A stretch of 51,213 nucleotides of DNA, from NCBI RefSeq assembly GCF_013116825.1, contig NZ_JABFNS010000056.1, positions 1 through 51,213 on the forward strand, written 5' to 3'. A model generated the notes under the pieces. The model was not told the origin of the DNA. It did not search any database and was given only the letters and a program-made list of their open reading frames with translations. The DNA comes from Myxococcus xanthus. Lineage in GTDB: Bacteria > Myxococcota > Myxococcia > Myxococcales > Myxococcaceae. Shown one piece after another: positions 34,810 through 43,318 of this stretch; within the stretch, counting starts at the first letter, position 1; every line of letters starts with the position of its first letter. A program made the position numbers and the translations under genes.

Positions 34810-35852
34810 TGTGAGAAGGCCTGGCGGAAGCGCTCCTTCACGGCGCCGCCCTGTGTGAGCCCGCGCTCGAGCAACTCGGGCGTCCATGGGCGCGCGCGCT
34901 CCAGCAACGCCGAGACACCGGCCTCTCCCCGAGGACCCGCGACCCTGGGGTCCACCGCGTGCATGTCTCCCTTCTCCATGATGATGCGCTGGCCTTCGGG
35001 CGACAGCAGCACGTCCACCACCGCCTTCGCCGCGACGGGGTTGGGCGTCGTCGCGAAGAGGGCCGCGGGGCCGGGGATGACGACGGCTCCATCGGTGGGC
35101 CACACCACCTGGATGGGACTGCCGCGGGCCTGGGCCGCGAGCGCGTTCTCCAGGAGCAGCACGCCCGCATCCGCCTCGCCGCTCTCCACCTTCTGGAGCA
35201 CCGCCGCGTTGCCTCCCGCGACGATGGCGCCTCGCTGGCGCAGCCCGGAGAAGAAGGACTCGCCGTACTTCGCGTCGCAGAACACGGCCCAGGTGAAGGC
35301 GGTGCCCGACGTCAGCGGGTCTCCAATCGCCACGCGTCCCGTCCACGGCCCTGCCGCGAGCGCCGCGAAGGAGGTGGGCGGCGGTGGCCCGTCCTGCCGG
35401 TGCACCAGGACCATGGTGGACAGGCGCAGGGCCGCGTAGCGCGCGTCCAGGTCCACCAGGGCGCGGGGCACCCGGAGCACGTTGGGCGAGGCGTAGCGGA
35501 GCAGGGCGCCTTCACGGGCCAACCGCTCGTAGAGGAACGGGTCCGACGTGGCCAGCAGGTCCGCGCGGATGGCCCCGGCGGCGCGCTCCGCCTCCAGCCG
35601 GCTGGCCACCTTCTCACTGCCCGCCTGATACCAATGCACCCGGACGTCCGGGAGCCGCGCCTTCAGCAGCGGCTCCAGCGCGTCCAGGACGTGCCGGTAC
35701 ATGGACGTGTAGACCCAGACGTCTCCGGAGGGCGTGCCCTCGCGCGCCAGCGTGGGCCCGGCCGCGGGCGCGGCGGACTCGATGCGGCAGGCGGAGAGCA
35801 GGACGAGCGCGGCGGCGACCCCCGCGGCCCGGAGCAGCATGGGCAGGGACAT
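34806..35852 (-). CDS. ABC transporter substrate-binding lipoprotein (iron/phosphonate type)
   Basis: This 348-residue protein begins MSLPMLLRAAG with lipobox LLSAC (Cys22). The mature part has the two-lobe binding-protein pattern: VYTSMYRHVLDALEPLLKARLPDVRVHWYQAGSEKVASRL, RADLLATSDPFLYERL, and GRVAIGDPLTSGTAFTWAVF, as in Fe(III)- or 2-aminoethylphosphonate-binding proteins. Tyr residues near YTSMYR, and the lack of a definite metal triad, prevent naming the ligand. It is translationally coupled to the permease. The start at 35852 is preferred over a GTG at 35873, but both are weak. Confidence 0.85.
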   Translation of the reverse strand: MSLPMLLRAAGVAAALVLLSACRIESAAPAAGPTLAREGTPSGDVWVYTSMYRHVLDALEPLLKARLPDVRVHWYQAGSEKVASRLEAERAAGAIRADLLATSDPFLYERLAREGALLRYASPNVLRVPRALVDLDARYAALRLSTMVLVHRQDGPPPPTSFAALAAGPWTGRVAIGDPLTSGTAFTWAVFCDAKYGESFFSGLRQRGAIVAGGNAAVLQKVESGEADAGVLLLENALAAQARGSPIQVVWPTDGAVVIPGPAALFATTPNPVAAKAVVDVLLSPEGQRIIMEKGDMHAVDPRVAGPRGEAGVSALLERARPWTPELLERGLTQGGAVKERFRQAFSQ

Positions 35853-35921
35853 GTCCCCGCGATTATGCGGCACGCGCGCGCCCTGTCACGCGGCGCGGCC
35901 GTCACGCATTGGAAACGAGAA

Positions 35922-35950
35922 GCCCCTCCGCGCACCGGGCACGGAGGGGC
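35922..35950 (-). terminator. Intrinsic terminator of the diheme cytochrome operon
   Basis: GCCCCTCCG (35922-35930) pairs with CGGAGGGGC (35942-35950), 9 bp with an 11-base loop. On the minus strand the hairpin lies 20-48 bases after the cytochrome stop and is followed by TTCTCGTTT, a T-rich tail of the kind used by rho-independent terminators. Confidence 0.65.
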
Positions 35951-35969
35951 CGCTCGTCTGACCCAGGAC

Positions 35970-37241
35970 CTACTTGCAGGACTGCGCCGGCATGGCGTCA
36001 ATCCAGTCGGCGATGAGTCGTGAGCCCTGGTCGTGGCGAAGCACGCGGCCCAGCTCCGGCATCATCTTCCCCGACTCCTCGGTGTGCATGCGGTACCAGA
36101 GGATGGACACCGAATGGCTGCCGGGGACGATGTCGAACTCACCGCCCACGCCACCGCCCGCGGAGCCCGGCCGCTTGCACACGCCCAACGTGAACGCCTC
36201 CGTGTTGTCCACGTTGAGGAACAGCCGGCTGGTGGTGCCCGCCGTCCCCTTGGGGTTGTGGCAATGCGCGCAGTTGATGTCCAGGTAGGCGCGCGCGCGC
36301 CGCTCCAGCGTGCCGTCCTCCTCGTTGAACGCGTTCGGCGCGCGGGGAATCTGGTCGATGGGAGGCAGCCCCGTCAGTCGGCCGAGGTTGGCCAGGTGCT
36401 GAAGCTGGTTGATGGGCCCGTCGCCATAGTCGTGGTCCTGGTTGAGGTAGCGGGCCTTCACACCAATGGGCAGCAGCACCTGGTTCTCTTGTGCGTCCTG
36501 GAGATGGTGGCACTTCAGGCACTGGTTCTTGCTGGGCACCAGGTAGTCCAGCGTCCGCTCCACGCCGTCCTCGCCAATGAAGCGCACGCCGCGGACGACG
36601 CGGCCGCCGTTGGCCAGCGTGGCCTCCGTCTGGGCGTCGTTCCAGAAGTAGGGAAAGGCCTCCCAGCCCCCGGGCCTGTGCACCAGCACGCGCGTCTCGA
36701 TGGCGCGCACGTTCTCTTCCGGGACGCGGAGGTCCGCGGGGAAGGAGAACGTCTTGGTGATGATGGTGCCCACCGGCAGGTCCAGCACGTCGTTGGCCGA
36801 GTACCCGGCCTGTGCGTCCGGCGGGATGTACAGCGTGCGCGACTTCACCGAGTAGTCGGAGAAGAGCGGCGTGGTCAGCGCATAGGGGATGTTCCCCTCC
36901 ACCGGCTGGAGCCCACCTGTCGCGGGGGTCCCGGTGAAGAGGCCGAAGCCCGACAGGGTATTGGGCGGAAACGCAACTCCCGCGTCTGGTGTCCCCGCGT
37001 CCTCGTTCGTCCCCGCGTCCTCTGGGGTGCCGGCGTCGTCGCCCGCGTCACCCGAGCCCGCATCCGGGGTGCCGCTGTCCTCGGGCGGAAGCCCGGAGTC
37101 GACGATGGAGCCGCCTCCGCCGTCCGGGGTCGGCGTCACGCCGTCCTCGTCACCCGAGCACGAGGCCAGCGCCGCGGTCACCAGCACCGCGGCGAGGCCC
37201 AGTCCTGGGATGAACGGCCTGTACATGCGTCCGTTCTTCAC
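35970..37241 (-). CDS. Diheme c-type cytochrome lipoprotein (TIGR03806/SO2930 type)
   Basis: This 423-residue lipoprotein has a lipobox LASC (Cys28) and a linker rich in PDAG/DAG units (about 40-90). Two heme c motifs follow: Cys241-x-x-Cys244-His245 (QCLKCHH) and Cys324-x-x-Cys327-His328 (NCAHCHN). The sequence around VRFIGEDGVERTLDYLVPSKNQCLKC and LARVLRHDQGSRLIADWIDAMP fits the TIGR03806/SO2930 family. It is co-oriented with the parallel beta-helix gene seven bases upstream, a pairing the two families show in many genomes. It should reside at the outer membrane and take part in electron transfer with an unknown partner. Confidence 0.9.
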   Translation of the reverse strand: MKNGRMYRPFIPGLGLAAVLVTAALASCSGDEDGVTPTPDGGGGSIVDSGLPPEDSGTPDAGSGDAGDDAGTPEDAGTNEDAGTPDAGVAFPPNTLSGFGLFTGTPATGGLQPVEGNIPYALTTPLFSDYSVKSRTLYIPPDAQAGYSANDVLDLPVGTIITKTFSFPADLRVPEENVRAIETRVLVHRPGGWEAFPYFWNDAQTEATLANGGRVVRGVRFIGEDGVERTLDYLVPSKNQCLKCHHLQDAQENQVLLPIGVKARYLNQDHDYGDGPINQLQHLANLGRLTGLPPIDQIPRAPNAFNEEDGTLERRARAYLDINCAHCHNPKGTAGTTSRLFLNVDNTEAFTLGVCKRPGSAGGGVGGEFDIVPGSHSVSILWYRMHTEESGKMMPELGRVLRHDQGSRLIADWIDAMPAQSCK

Positions 37242-37247
37242 GATGTC

Positions 37248-38792
37248 TCAGCGGATGGTCAGGGCCGGGGTGAAGCCCGAACAGTTGTAGGGCTCGGCGC
37301 CCTGGACGTAGCGGCGCGTCTCTCCCCAGGCGGCGGCCGCGTTTGCGGGGGTGGGGCCCGCAGAGAGGTGGCCACCGACGGCCTGCAGGTCGAAGTCCAC
37401 CACCGAGGCCTGCGTGTCCTCCGGCAGCGTGTTGCGGGTGAAGCAGATGTTGATGGGGTTGGCCAGGTCCTCATTGCGAGGCGCCGGGTCGACGCCGTCC
37501 CACAGCACGTGCTCCACGCCCGTCACGCCGTGGGCCGCGGCGCCGTACTGGTAGACGGCGCCCACCAGCGCGCCCAGCGGACGGCGCTCCGGGTCCGGCG
37601 TGCCGTTGTCCACCATTCGGCCGCTGCCACCGGTGAAGGTGTTGTCGTGGATGGAGATGTCCTGGCTGGGGTAGTTGAAGAAGCCGGCCGCCCACTTGAC
37701 GGGGTCGGGCTCGATGGCCAGACCGCTGAGGATGGCGATGTCCACCGTGTTGTTGTTGCCCCACGTGTTGCGCTCCATCTCCACCCGGCGCGACGCCAGG
37801 ATGAAGGTGCCGGTGCCGGCGGGGACCTGGGACACGGTGCTGCTGCTGGCCTCCACGGAGGCGAAGTTGGGGCGGTTGTTCCCGGTGATGGTGTTGTCGA
37901 CGATGTAGATGTCCGTGCCCCGGATGGGGTTGCCCGGCAGGTCGAACACGACCAGGCCCGTGGTGTTGTCCTCGGCGATGTTGTGCGCGACGTGGGCGTA
38001 CTTCGTGTTCTCGATTTCGATGCCCGCCACGTTCTTCTTCGCCACGTTCCGCCGGACGATGGTGTGCTGCGTCTGACCGACGTAGATACCCGCGTCGGCG
38101 GCGTTGTACGCCTCACAGTCCTCGACGAGGACGTACGTCGACTTCACGGGGTAGATGCCGTACTTGCCGTTGCTCTCCAGGTTCTCCTGGGCCCACTCGG
38201 TGCGGACGCGCTGGATGTTCACGTTGACGGAGGACTCGATGCGCAGGCCATCCTTCTTCGCGTTCCAGACGGCCAGGTCGCTCACCGTGAAGAGCTTGCT
38301 CACCACGTCGAAGCCGTTGGTGTTCGCCGCCGCGTGGGTGAAGTCCAGCACGGTGCTGGCCTCGCCGCCGGTGGCCTCGCCCTGGGCGCCCTTGCCCGCG
38401 CCCTTGACGGTGATGCCGTTGGCGCGGATGGTGATGGCGTTGTCGAACTGGAAGGTGCCCGCGCCCAGGTTGATGGTGGTGCAATCAGCCAGCGCGTTCA
38501 CCGCGTCCTGGAGGTCCTGCTCCTGGCCCGGCTTGAACGTCAGCTCGGTCTGCGCCTTGTCTTCGCAGGAGAATTCCTGCGGCCAGGCCATGGGGCCGCC
38601 GGCGTCCGGGGTGCCCGCGTCACTGCCGGCGTCACTGCCCGCGTCACTGCCTGCGTCCGCGGGCATGCCAGAGTCCGGCTGGCCCGCATCCGGACGGTCA
38701 TCGCCGTCATCCGAGCAGGCGGGAAGGACAATCAGGCCCACGAGGGCAAGAAGCGCGGCACGGGGCGCGCGCGACAGCGGCAGAGGATGCAT
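37248..38792 (-). CDS. Parallel beta-helix lipoprotein (TIGR03805 type)
   Basis: This 514-residue lipoprotein has lipobox LPAC (Cys26), a (S)DAG repeat linker, then a right-handed beta-helix with repeating Asn/Ile/Val-rich coils such as GITVKGAGKG, DGLRIESSVNVNIQRVRTEW and NVAGIEIENTKYAHVAHNIAEDNTTGLVVFD. These features match TIGR03805, whose members sit next to TIGR03806 cytochromes, as here. Beta-helices of this type often bind or cleave polysaccharides, but no pectinase-type catalytic triplet was identified. AGGAG is seven bases before the ATG. The first gene of the pair; the promoter must lie in 38793-38991. Confidence 0.87.
   Translation of the reverse strand: MHPLPLSRAPRAALLALVGLIVLPACSDDGDDRPDAGQPDSGMPADAGSDAGSDAGSDAGTPDAGGPMAWPQEFSCEDKAQTELTFKPGQEQDLQDAVNALADCTTINLGAGTFQFDNAITIRANGITVKGAGKGAQGEATGGEASTVLDFTHAAANTNGFDVVSKLFTVSDLAVWNAKKDGLRIESSVNVNIQRVRTEWAQENLESNGKYGIYPVKSTYVLVEDCEAYNAADAGIYVGQTQHTIVRRNVAKKNVAGIEIENTKYAHVAHNIAEDNTTGLVVFDLPGNPIRGTDIYIVDNTITGNNRPNFASVEASSSTVSQVPAGTGTFILASRRVEMERNTWGNNNTVDIAILSGLAIEPDPVKWAAGFFNYPSQDISIHDNTFTGGSGRMVDNGTPDPERRPLGALVGAVYQYGAAAHGVTGVEHVLWDGVDPAPRNEDLANPINICFTRNTLPEDTQASVVDFDLQAVGGHLSAGPTPANAAAAWGETRRYVQGAEPYNCSGFTPALTIR
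38613..38660. repeat. Four 12-base tandem repeats encoding the DAG linker
   Basis: Units of twelve bases with the core GCGTCACT (38613, 38625, 38637 and 38649, the last degenerate) encode three (S)DAG repeats on the minus strand. Such a run can expand or contract by slippage and so change linker length in the lipoprotein. Confidence 0.75.
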
Positions 38793-38991
38793 CAGGTATC
38801 TCCTGTGGAGGTGCTGCGCCTTCTGGCTTCTGAGCACGACGCTCCAGGGCGCGGGCCGGAGTGCGAATCCTCCCCGTGAAGATGAACAACCTCAAGGGTG
38901 AGACAGCGAAAAACAGCCGCGCTTCCGTGACGCGATGCGTTCTGCAACGCGATTGATAAATTGCTCCAATCCTTCATGAGAGGTCGACGCG

Positions 38992-39924
38992 GTGCTGCCT
39001 TACTTCCCCTTCGAGCAGGATGTCTTTTCAATGTCGCTGGGCGTGCGTGCGCTGAGGCCCGAAGAGACACTCATTGAAGTAGACGCGCCGCGCTATGCGG
39101 ACGAAGTGGCATTGAAGGCGGCGCTGCTGACGGCGGGGCACGCCGAGCGCTTCCAGGGAGGGCCCGGCACAGAGGAAATCCAATGGGAGACGTTGACGGT
39201 GCTGCTGCCTGCCATGGCGCGTCAATCGCCGGAGCACTTCTCGCTGGAGGTGGAGGGCACGCGCTGGTGCTGGCGCAACCGCCTGCTGGACACGCGGACG
39301 GACTTCACGCCGGGGGACGCGGCGAGCCTGCCGCTGGCGCCGCTGGACTGGTTTGGCCGGCAGGTTCAGGAGGACCTGCTGCTGCTGGACGGCACGCATG
39401 AGGGTTTCCCGCTGGTGGCGGGCCAGTTGTGTTTCCCTTCCGGGTGGTGCTTGGGGGACAAAATGGGCCGGTCGCTGTTGGCCGTCCACGAGCCGGTGCC
39501 CCAGTTCAACGCGAAGCTGGGGCCCTCCACGCTGAAGTTGATGGAGGGCCTGAAGCCCGGGCGCCCCGTCACGCGCTGCAACTGGGCCATCAGCGTCACG
39601 GAGCGGCTGGACCTGGAGCCGCGCACGCTGCCGGAGTGGCGGCACTTGTTCGACGGCATCACCCCGGACAATGCGGGCGAGCGCTGCTTCCTCCGCCTGG
39701 AGCGTCAGACGCTCACCCGGCTGCCCCGCACGCGCGCCATCCTCTTCACCATCCACACCTACGTGGCCCCGGTGGCCTCGGAAGTGGAAGCGCCCGGCCG
39801 GCGGCAGCGGCTGGCCCGCGTGCTGCGCACCGTGCCCGCCGACACCGCGGCCTACAAGCGCGTCGCGCCCGTGCTGGCGCCGCTGCTGGGCTACCTGGAG
39901 GCGGGCGCGGCTGACGTCGGGTGA
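38992..39924 (+). CDS. DUF3445 heme-dependent oxidative N-demethylase-like protein
   Basis: This 310-residue protein starts at a GTG (MLPYFPFEQDVFSMSLGVRAL) preceded by GAGAGG with an eight-base gap. Family motifs of DUF3445 are present: YADEVALKAALL, LVAGQLCFPSGWCLGDKMG, LAVHEPVPQFNAKLGPS, and a region with HLFDGI and CFLRLERQTLTRLPRTRAILFTIHTYV. Characterised members of the family catalyse heme-dependent oxidative N-demethylation. Which His binds the heme here was not assigned; no membrane or export signal is present. Confidence 0.82.
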   Translation: MLPYFPFEQDVFSMSLGVRALRPEETLIEVDAPRYADEVALKAALLTAGHAERFQGGPGTEEIQWETLTVLLPAMARQSPEHFSLEVEGTRWCWRNRLLDTRTDFTPGDAASLPLAPLDWFGRQVQEDLLLLDGTHEGFPLVAGQLCFPSGWCLGDKMGRSLLAVHEPVPQFNAKLGPSTLKLMEGLKPGRPVTRCNWAISVTERLDLEPRTLPEWRHLFDGITPDNAGERCFLRLERQTLTRLPRTRAILFTIHTYVAPVASEVEAPGRRQRLARVLRTVPADTAAYKRVAPVLAPLLGYLEAGAADVG

Positions 39925-40121
39925 AGCGGGTAATGAAAAGCCCCACCTGCTGGAAAGGACATGAGGTCGCCCTGGGGGCGGGCGGGGTGTCGCTCAGGAA
40001 CGGGGACGCTTCTGGGGTGCCGTCGAACCGGAAGTCAGGCCATTTCTGTAGTAAGTCGCCCCTCAGAACTGACTGCGGCGATGTCTCACTGCCGCTCCAA
40101 AAAGCAAGGAAGGGCAACGAC

Positions 40122-40901
40122 ATGCAGAAGACGTGGCTGGTCGCGGGAATGCTGGTGCTGGCGGGCTGCCAGCAGCAGGGCAAGACGGATTCGACGCCGG
40201 CGGCGACGGCGACGGCGCCCGGCGCGAGCGCGAATCCGCAGACGGAGGACCAGAAGACGCTGTACGCGCTCGGCCTGTCCATTGGCCGCAGCGTGAGCGT
40301 GTTCGACATGACTCCCGAGGAGCTGGAATACGTCAAGGCGGGCATCACCGCGCAGGTGAAGGGCGAGAAGCCCGCGGTGGAGCTGGAGACGTACGGCCCG
40401 AAGCTGCAGGAGCTGGCGCGCGCGCGCAGCACCCGCAAGGCGGAGGCTGAGAAGGAGAAGGCGAAGGCGTTCCTGGAGACGGCCTCGAAGGAAGAGGGCG
40501 CCCAGAAGACGGAGTCCGGCCTCATCTACAAGGAGCTGACCGCCGGTACGGGCGCGTCGCCCCAGGCGTCGGACATCGTGAAGGTGCACTACCGCGGCAC
40601 GCTGCCGGACGGCACCGAGTTCGACAGCTCGCACAAGCGTGGCGAGCCCACGCAGTTCCCGCTCCAGGGCGTCATCAAGTGCTGGACCGAGGGCGTGCAG
40701 AAGATGAAAGTGGGCGGCAAGGCCAAGCTCGTGTGCCCGTCCGACATCGCCTACGGTGACCGCGGCGCGCCGCCGAACATCCCGGGTGGCGCCGCCCTGG
40801 TGTTCGAGGTGGAGCTGCTGGAGATCGTCAAGCCGCCGGAGATGCCGGCCATGGGCGGCACGCCGCCGGCGGGCAAGCCCTCCGCGGCCGAGAAGAAGTA
40901 G
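40122..40901 (+). CDS. FKBP-type peptidyl-prolyl isomerase lipoprotein
   Basis: This 259-residue protein has a lipobox LAGC (Cys16), a helical N-terminal dimerisation region (about 45-130, with KAEAEKEKAKAFLETASKEEGAQKTESGLIY typical of FkpA/Mip), and a C-terminal FKBP domain: VKVHYRGTLPDGTEFDSSHKRGEPTQFPL, VIKCWTEGVQKM and IAYGDRGAPPNIPGGAALVFEVELLEI. It should help fold proteins in the periplasm or at the surface. The tail is Pro-Gly-rich. The ATG follows AAGGAAGGG by seven bases; the longer frame upstream is rejected. Confidence 0.93.
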   Translation: MQKTWLVAGMLVLAGCQQQGKTDSTPAATATAPGASANPQTEDQKTLYALGLSIGRSVSVFDMTPEELEYVKAGITAQVKGEKPAVELETYGPKLQELARARSTRKAEAEKEKAKAFLETASKEEGAQKTESGLIYKELTAGTGASPQASDIVKVHYRGTLPDGTEFDSSHKRGEPTQFPLQGVIKCWTEGVQKMKVGGKAKLVCPSDIAYGDRGAPPNIPGGAALVFEVELLEIVKPPEMPAMGGTPPAGKPSAAEKK

Positions 40902-40928
40902 TCACCGTCTTCACGCAGGACGCCCAGG

Positions 40929-40959
40929 GGGCTGGCGGGGGATTCTTCCCTCCCAGCCC
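40929..40959 (+). terminator. Hairpin after the FKBP gene
   Basis: GGGCTGG (40929-40935) pairs with CCAGCCC (40953-40959); the inner GGGGGA and TCCCTC extend the stem with a G-T wobble. It starts 28 bases after the stop and is followed by TCTTC, a short T-rich tail. Confidence 0.5.
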
Positions 40960-41070
40960 TCTTCGCGTTCGCGGGCACCGGGGTGGCGGAGGGGGGTTAC
41001 CTCGGGGTAGTCCACCTGTCTCCAGCGTCTCCGCATCGGGGACGGGCCAACCCACGGAGGTCGACACATC

Positions 41071-41904
41071 ATGCGCCAGGGCCTGCTGTTGATGATGGGA
41101 GCGCTGCTGCTGAGCGCCTGCGTCCAGGGCCGTGCCCGGGAAGTGCTCCGCGAGCCGTCCGCCACGGGCGCTGTCTCCGAGTCGGAGTTCAAGGCGCTGC
41201 ACACGCTGCGCGAGGACGCGCCGCCGGCGCTCAAGGGCCAGGAGGTGGAGGTGGCCGGCACGAAGGCTTACCTGAGCCTGCCCCAGGGCGCGCAGGGGCC
41301 GCTGCCCGCCGTCATCGTCATCCATGAGTGGTGGGGGCTCAATGACCACATCCGCCACTGGACGGACCGGCTGGCCGCGGAGGGCTACGCCGCGCTGGCG
41401 GTGGACCTGTATGGCGGCGGCAAGGTGGCCACCACGCGGGATGAGGCGCTGGCGCTGCTGAAGGCCGTGGACCCGGCGCGCGCACAGGAGACGCTGACGG
41501 CCGCGCACGCCTTCCTGCGGCAGGACGCGCGGGTGCAGGCGCCGCGTACGGGCACCATCGGCTGGTGCTTCGGGGGCGGCTGGTCCCTGCACGCGGCCAT
41601 GGCCATGCCAGAGCTGGACGCGGCGGTCCTCTACTACGGCAACCCGGTGACGGAGGCGCGGGAGCTCGCCGCCATCCGCGCGCCGGTGCTGGGCATCTTC
41701 GGCACGAAGGACCCGTCCATCCCCCTGGAGACGGTGCAGGCCTTCCGGCAGGCCTTGGATGATGCGGGCGTGCGGCACTACATCCTGGAGTTCGAAGCGG
41801 AGCACGCCTTCGCCAACCCGTCGAGTGAGCGCTATGACGCGCAGGCCGCCGCGGGGGCCTGGCAGCAGGTGGCGGCCTTCCTGGACCAGCACCTGCGTCA
41901 GTAG
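41071..41904 (+). CDS. Dienelactone hydrolase-family lipoprotein
   Basis: This 277-residue lipoprotein has lipobox LSAC (Cys17) and an alpha/beta-hydrolase of the DLH family. Catalytic residues are Cys166 (GWCFGGGWS), Asp214 (GTKDPSIP) and His245 (EAEHAFANP), with Glu86 in HEWWGL; this Glu-Cys-Asp-His set is that of dienelactone hydrolases. The lipid anchor puts it in the periplasm or at the surface, unlike the classical soluble cytosolic enzyme, so the natural substrate is probably another ester or lactone. It overlaps the convergent CAP gene by seven bases at the stops. Confidence 0.92.
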   Translation: MRQGLLLMMGALLLSACVQGRAREVLREPSATGAVSESEFKALHTLREDAPPALKGQEVEVAGTKAYLSLPQGAQGPLPAVIVIHEWWGLNDHIRHWTDRLAAEGYAALAVDLYGGGKVATTRDEALALLKAVDPARAQETLTAAHAFLRQDARVQAPRTGTIGWCFGGGWSLHAAMAMPELDAAVLYYGNPVTEARELAAIRAPVLGIFGTKDPSIPLETVQAFRQALDDAGVRHYILEFEAEHAFANPSSERYDAQAAAGAWQQVAAFLDQHLRQ

Positions 41905-42473
41905 GGGCGCTGGCCCACGTAGTTGCCCGGCGGCGCGTAGTTGCATACCCAGAGCGTCCAATTGGGGAACTGGGAACCGAAGGGCGAGTTCGTCGTGCAC
42001 TCCTGGACGGCGCAGCCCAGGGCCCGCGTGTTGCGCCACACCACCTGGGTGTAGTGGCCGCAGACCTTGCCGCTCGCGCAGGTGTTGGCGGCGTGGTCGT
42101 AGTGGGCGGCCTCGTCCACCCAGCCCTGCACCACACCCTGGGCGCCCATGGCGCTGGACGATGCCGCAGTGAGGTTCTCCCCCAGGTTGCCGCGGTTCGG
42201 GTTGTGCGAGAACTGGCACTTCGCGGCGTAGGCCTTCGCCGTGCGCGTCGCCTGCTCGTCCCACGTCAGGTCCTCCAGCGCGGGAGATGCCGCGGGCGAC
42301 ACGTTCCTCCGCGCGGCGTTGTGCGCGGCCAGCATGTCGCGGTCGAACTGCGTCATGACCAGCGGCTCGGTGTCGCCGTCCTCCTCTCCGGGTGTGTCGG
42401 AGCCACAGCCGGTGAGGAGCAGGGGGATGAGCAGGCCAAGCGGTCGAAGATGGCGGGGCGTGGGGCGGAGCAT
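41898..42473 (-). CDS. CAP/SCP-family lipoprotein, copy 1
   Basis: This 191-residue protein has lipobox LTGC (Cys23) and a CAP (cysteine-rich secretory/PR-1) domain: MLAAHNAARRNVSPAASP, CQFSHNPNRGNLGENL, CGHYTQVVWRNTRALGC, WVCNYAPPGNYVGQRPY. These include the conserved His and Glu positions of the CAP cavity. CAP proteins bind sterols, fatty acids or act in host and microbial interactions; no biochemical role is visible. It ends 7 bases inside the tail of the dienelactone hydrolase gene on the other strand. A tandem paralogue lies 90 bases away. Confidence 0.88.
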   Translation of the reverse strand: MLRPTPRHLRPLGLLIPLLLTGCGSDTPGEEDGDTEPLVMTQFDRDMLAAHNAARRNVSPAASPALEDLTWDEQATRTAKAYAAKCQFSHNPNRGNLGENLTAASSSAMGAQGVVQGWVDEAAHYDHAANTCASGKVCGHYTQVVWRNTRALGCAVQECTTNSPFGSQFPNWTLWVCNYAPPGNYVGQRPY

Positions 42474-42563
42474 GGGGGGATTATCCGCCGCCAGGCGGAG
42501 GGCCGTCACCTCCCGCCGCGTGAGTGTCCGGCACCCGGGACACACCGGCCCCGTGGGGCGCGG

Positions 42564-43205
42564 TCAGTAGGGCCGCTGACCCACCCAGTTGCCCGGCGGC
42601 GCGTAGTTGCACACCCAGAGCTGCCAGGTAGGGAACTTCGCGCCGAACGGTGAGTTCTTGTTGCACATCACCGTGGCGCAGCCGACGGCTGTCGTCTTGC
42701 GCCACACCACCTGCGTGTAGTGCCCGCACACCTTGCCCTTCTGGCAGGTGTTGCGCCGGTAGTCGTAGTCCGCGGCTTCGTCCGCCCAGCTCTTCACCAC
42801 CTGGGACGTGGTCCACGCGCCGGGCGTGGCGGCGGCGAGGTTCTCCCCGAAGTCGCCCCGGTCCGGGTTGTGCTCGAACTTGCAGGCCTTCGCCCAGGAC
42901 GCGGCCTTGCGCTCGGCCTGGGTGGACCAGGCCAGCGGCGGCAGCGCGGGTTTGGGGGCGGGCTGGGCCCGGGAGCGCGCCAGGTTGTGCGCGGCCACCA
43001 TGTCCCCGGAGAAGTCCTTCGCATCGGGGAGGGCCGCGCGTGGCTCCTTCGGCTTCGCGGACGCGGCGGGCTGCCGGGTCGCCACGGCCTGCCGGGAGGT
43101 GGCGTTCTGTCGCCGCCCCTGTTGGGTGCCTCCGCTCCCGCAGCCGAGCAGCGGCGGCAGCAGGAGCAAGGCGGACCAGCGGGATGCGCGGGGGAAGGAA
43201 GGCAT
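42564..43205 (-). CDS. CAP/SCP-family lipoprotein, copy 2
   Basis: This 213-residue protein has lipobox LLGC (Cys22) and a longer linker than copy 1 (residues about 23-72, rich in Gln, Arg, Pro and Lys). The CAP domain is close to copy 1: MVAAHNLARSRAQP, CKFEHNPDRGDFGENLAA, KVCGHYTQVVWRKTTAVGCA and WVCNYAPPGNWVGQRPY. The closely matched ends show a tandem duplication; the variable middle and linker show divergence. Same strand as copy 1, so likely one transcript. Confidence 0.88.
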   Translation of the reverse strand: MPSFPRASRWSALLLLPPLLGCGSGGTQQGRRQNATSRQAVATRQPAASAKPKEPRAALPDAKDFSGDMVAAHNLARSRAQPAPKPALPPLAWSTQAERKAASWAKACKFEHNPDRGDFGENLAAATPGAWTTSQVVKSWADEAADYDYRRNTCQKGKVCGHYTQVVWRKTTAVGCATVMCNKNSPFGAKFPTWQLWVCNYAPPGNWVGQRPY

Positions 43206-43318
43206 GAGGGGGATGATGCGCCAGGACGCCCGCTCATGCATGTGAAGCGTGCGCGGCGGGGCATTGCGTGCGGTGGGCCGCCCGCTCACATGCTCCGCCG
43301 CGCACGGGACTGCCGGGG

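Noticed and set aside
36033-38879. 948-codon plus-strand open frame
   Set aside because: Antisense to the cytochrome and beta-helix lipoproteins, both of which have signal peptides and clear motifs. The plus-strand product is low-complexity.
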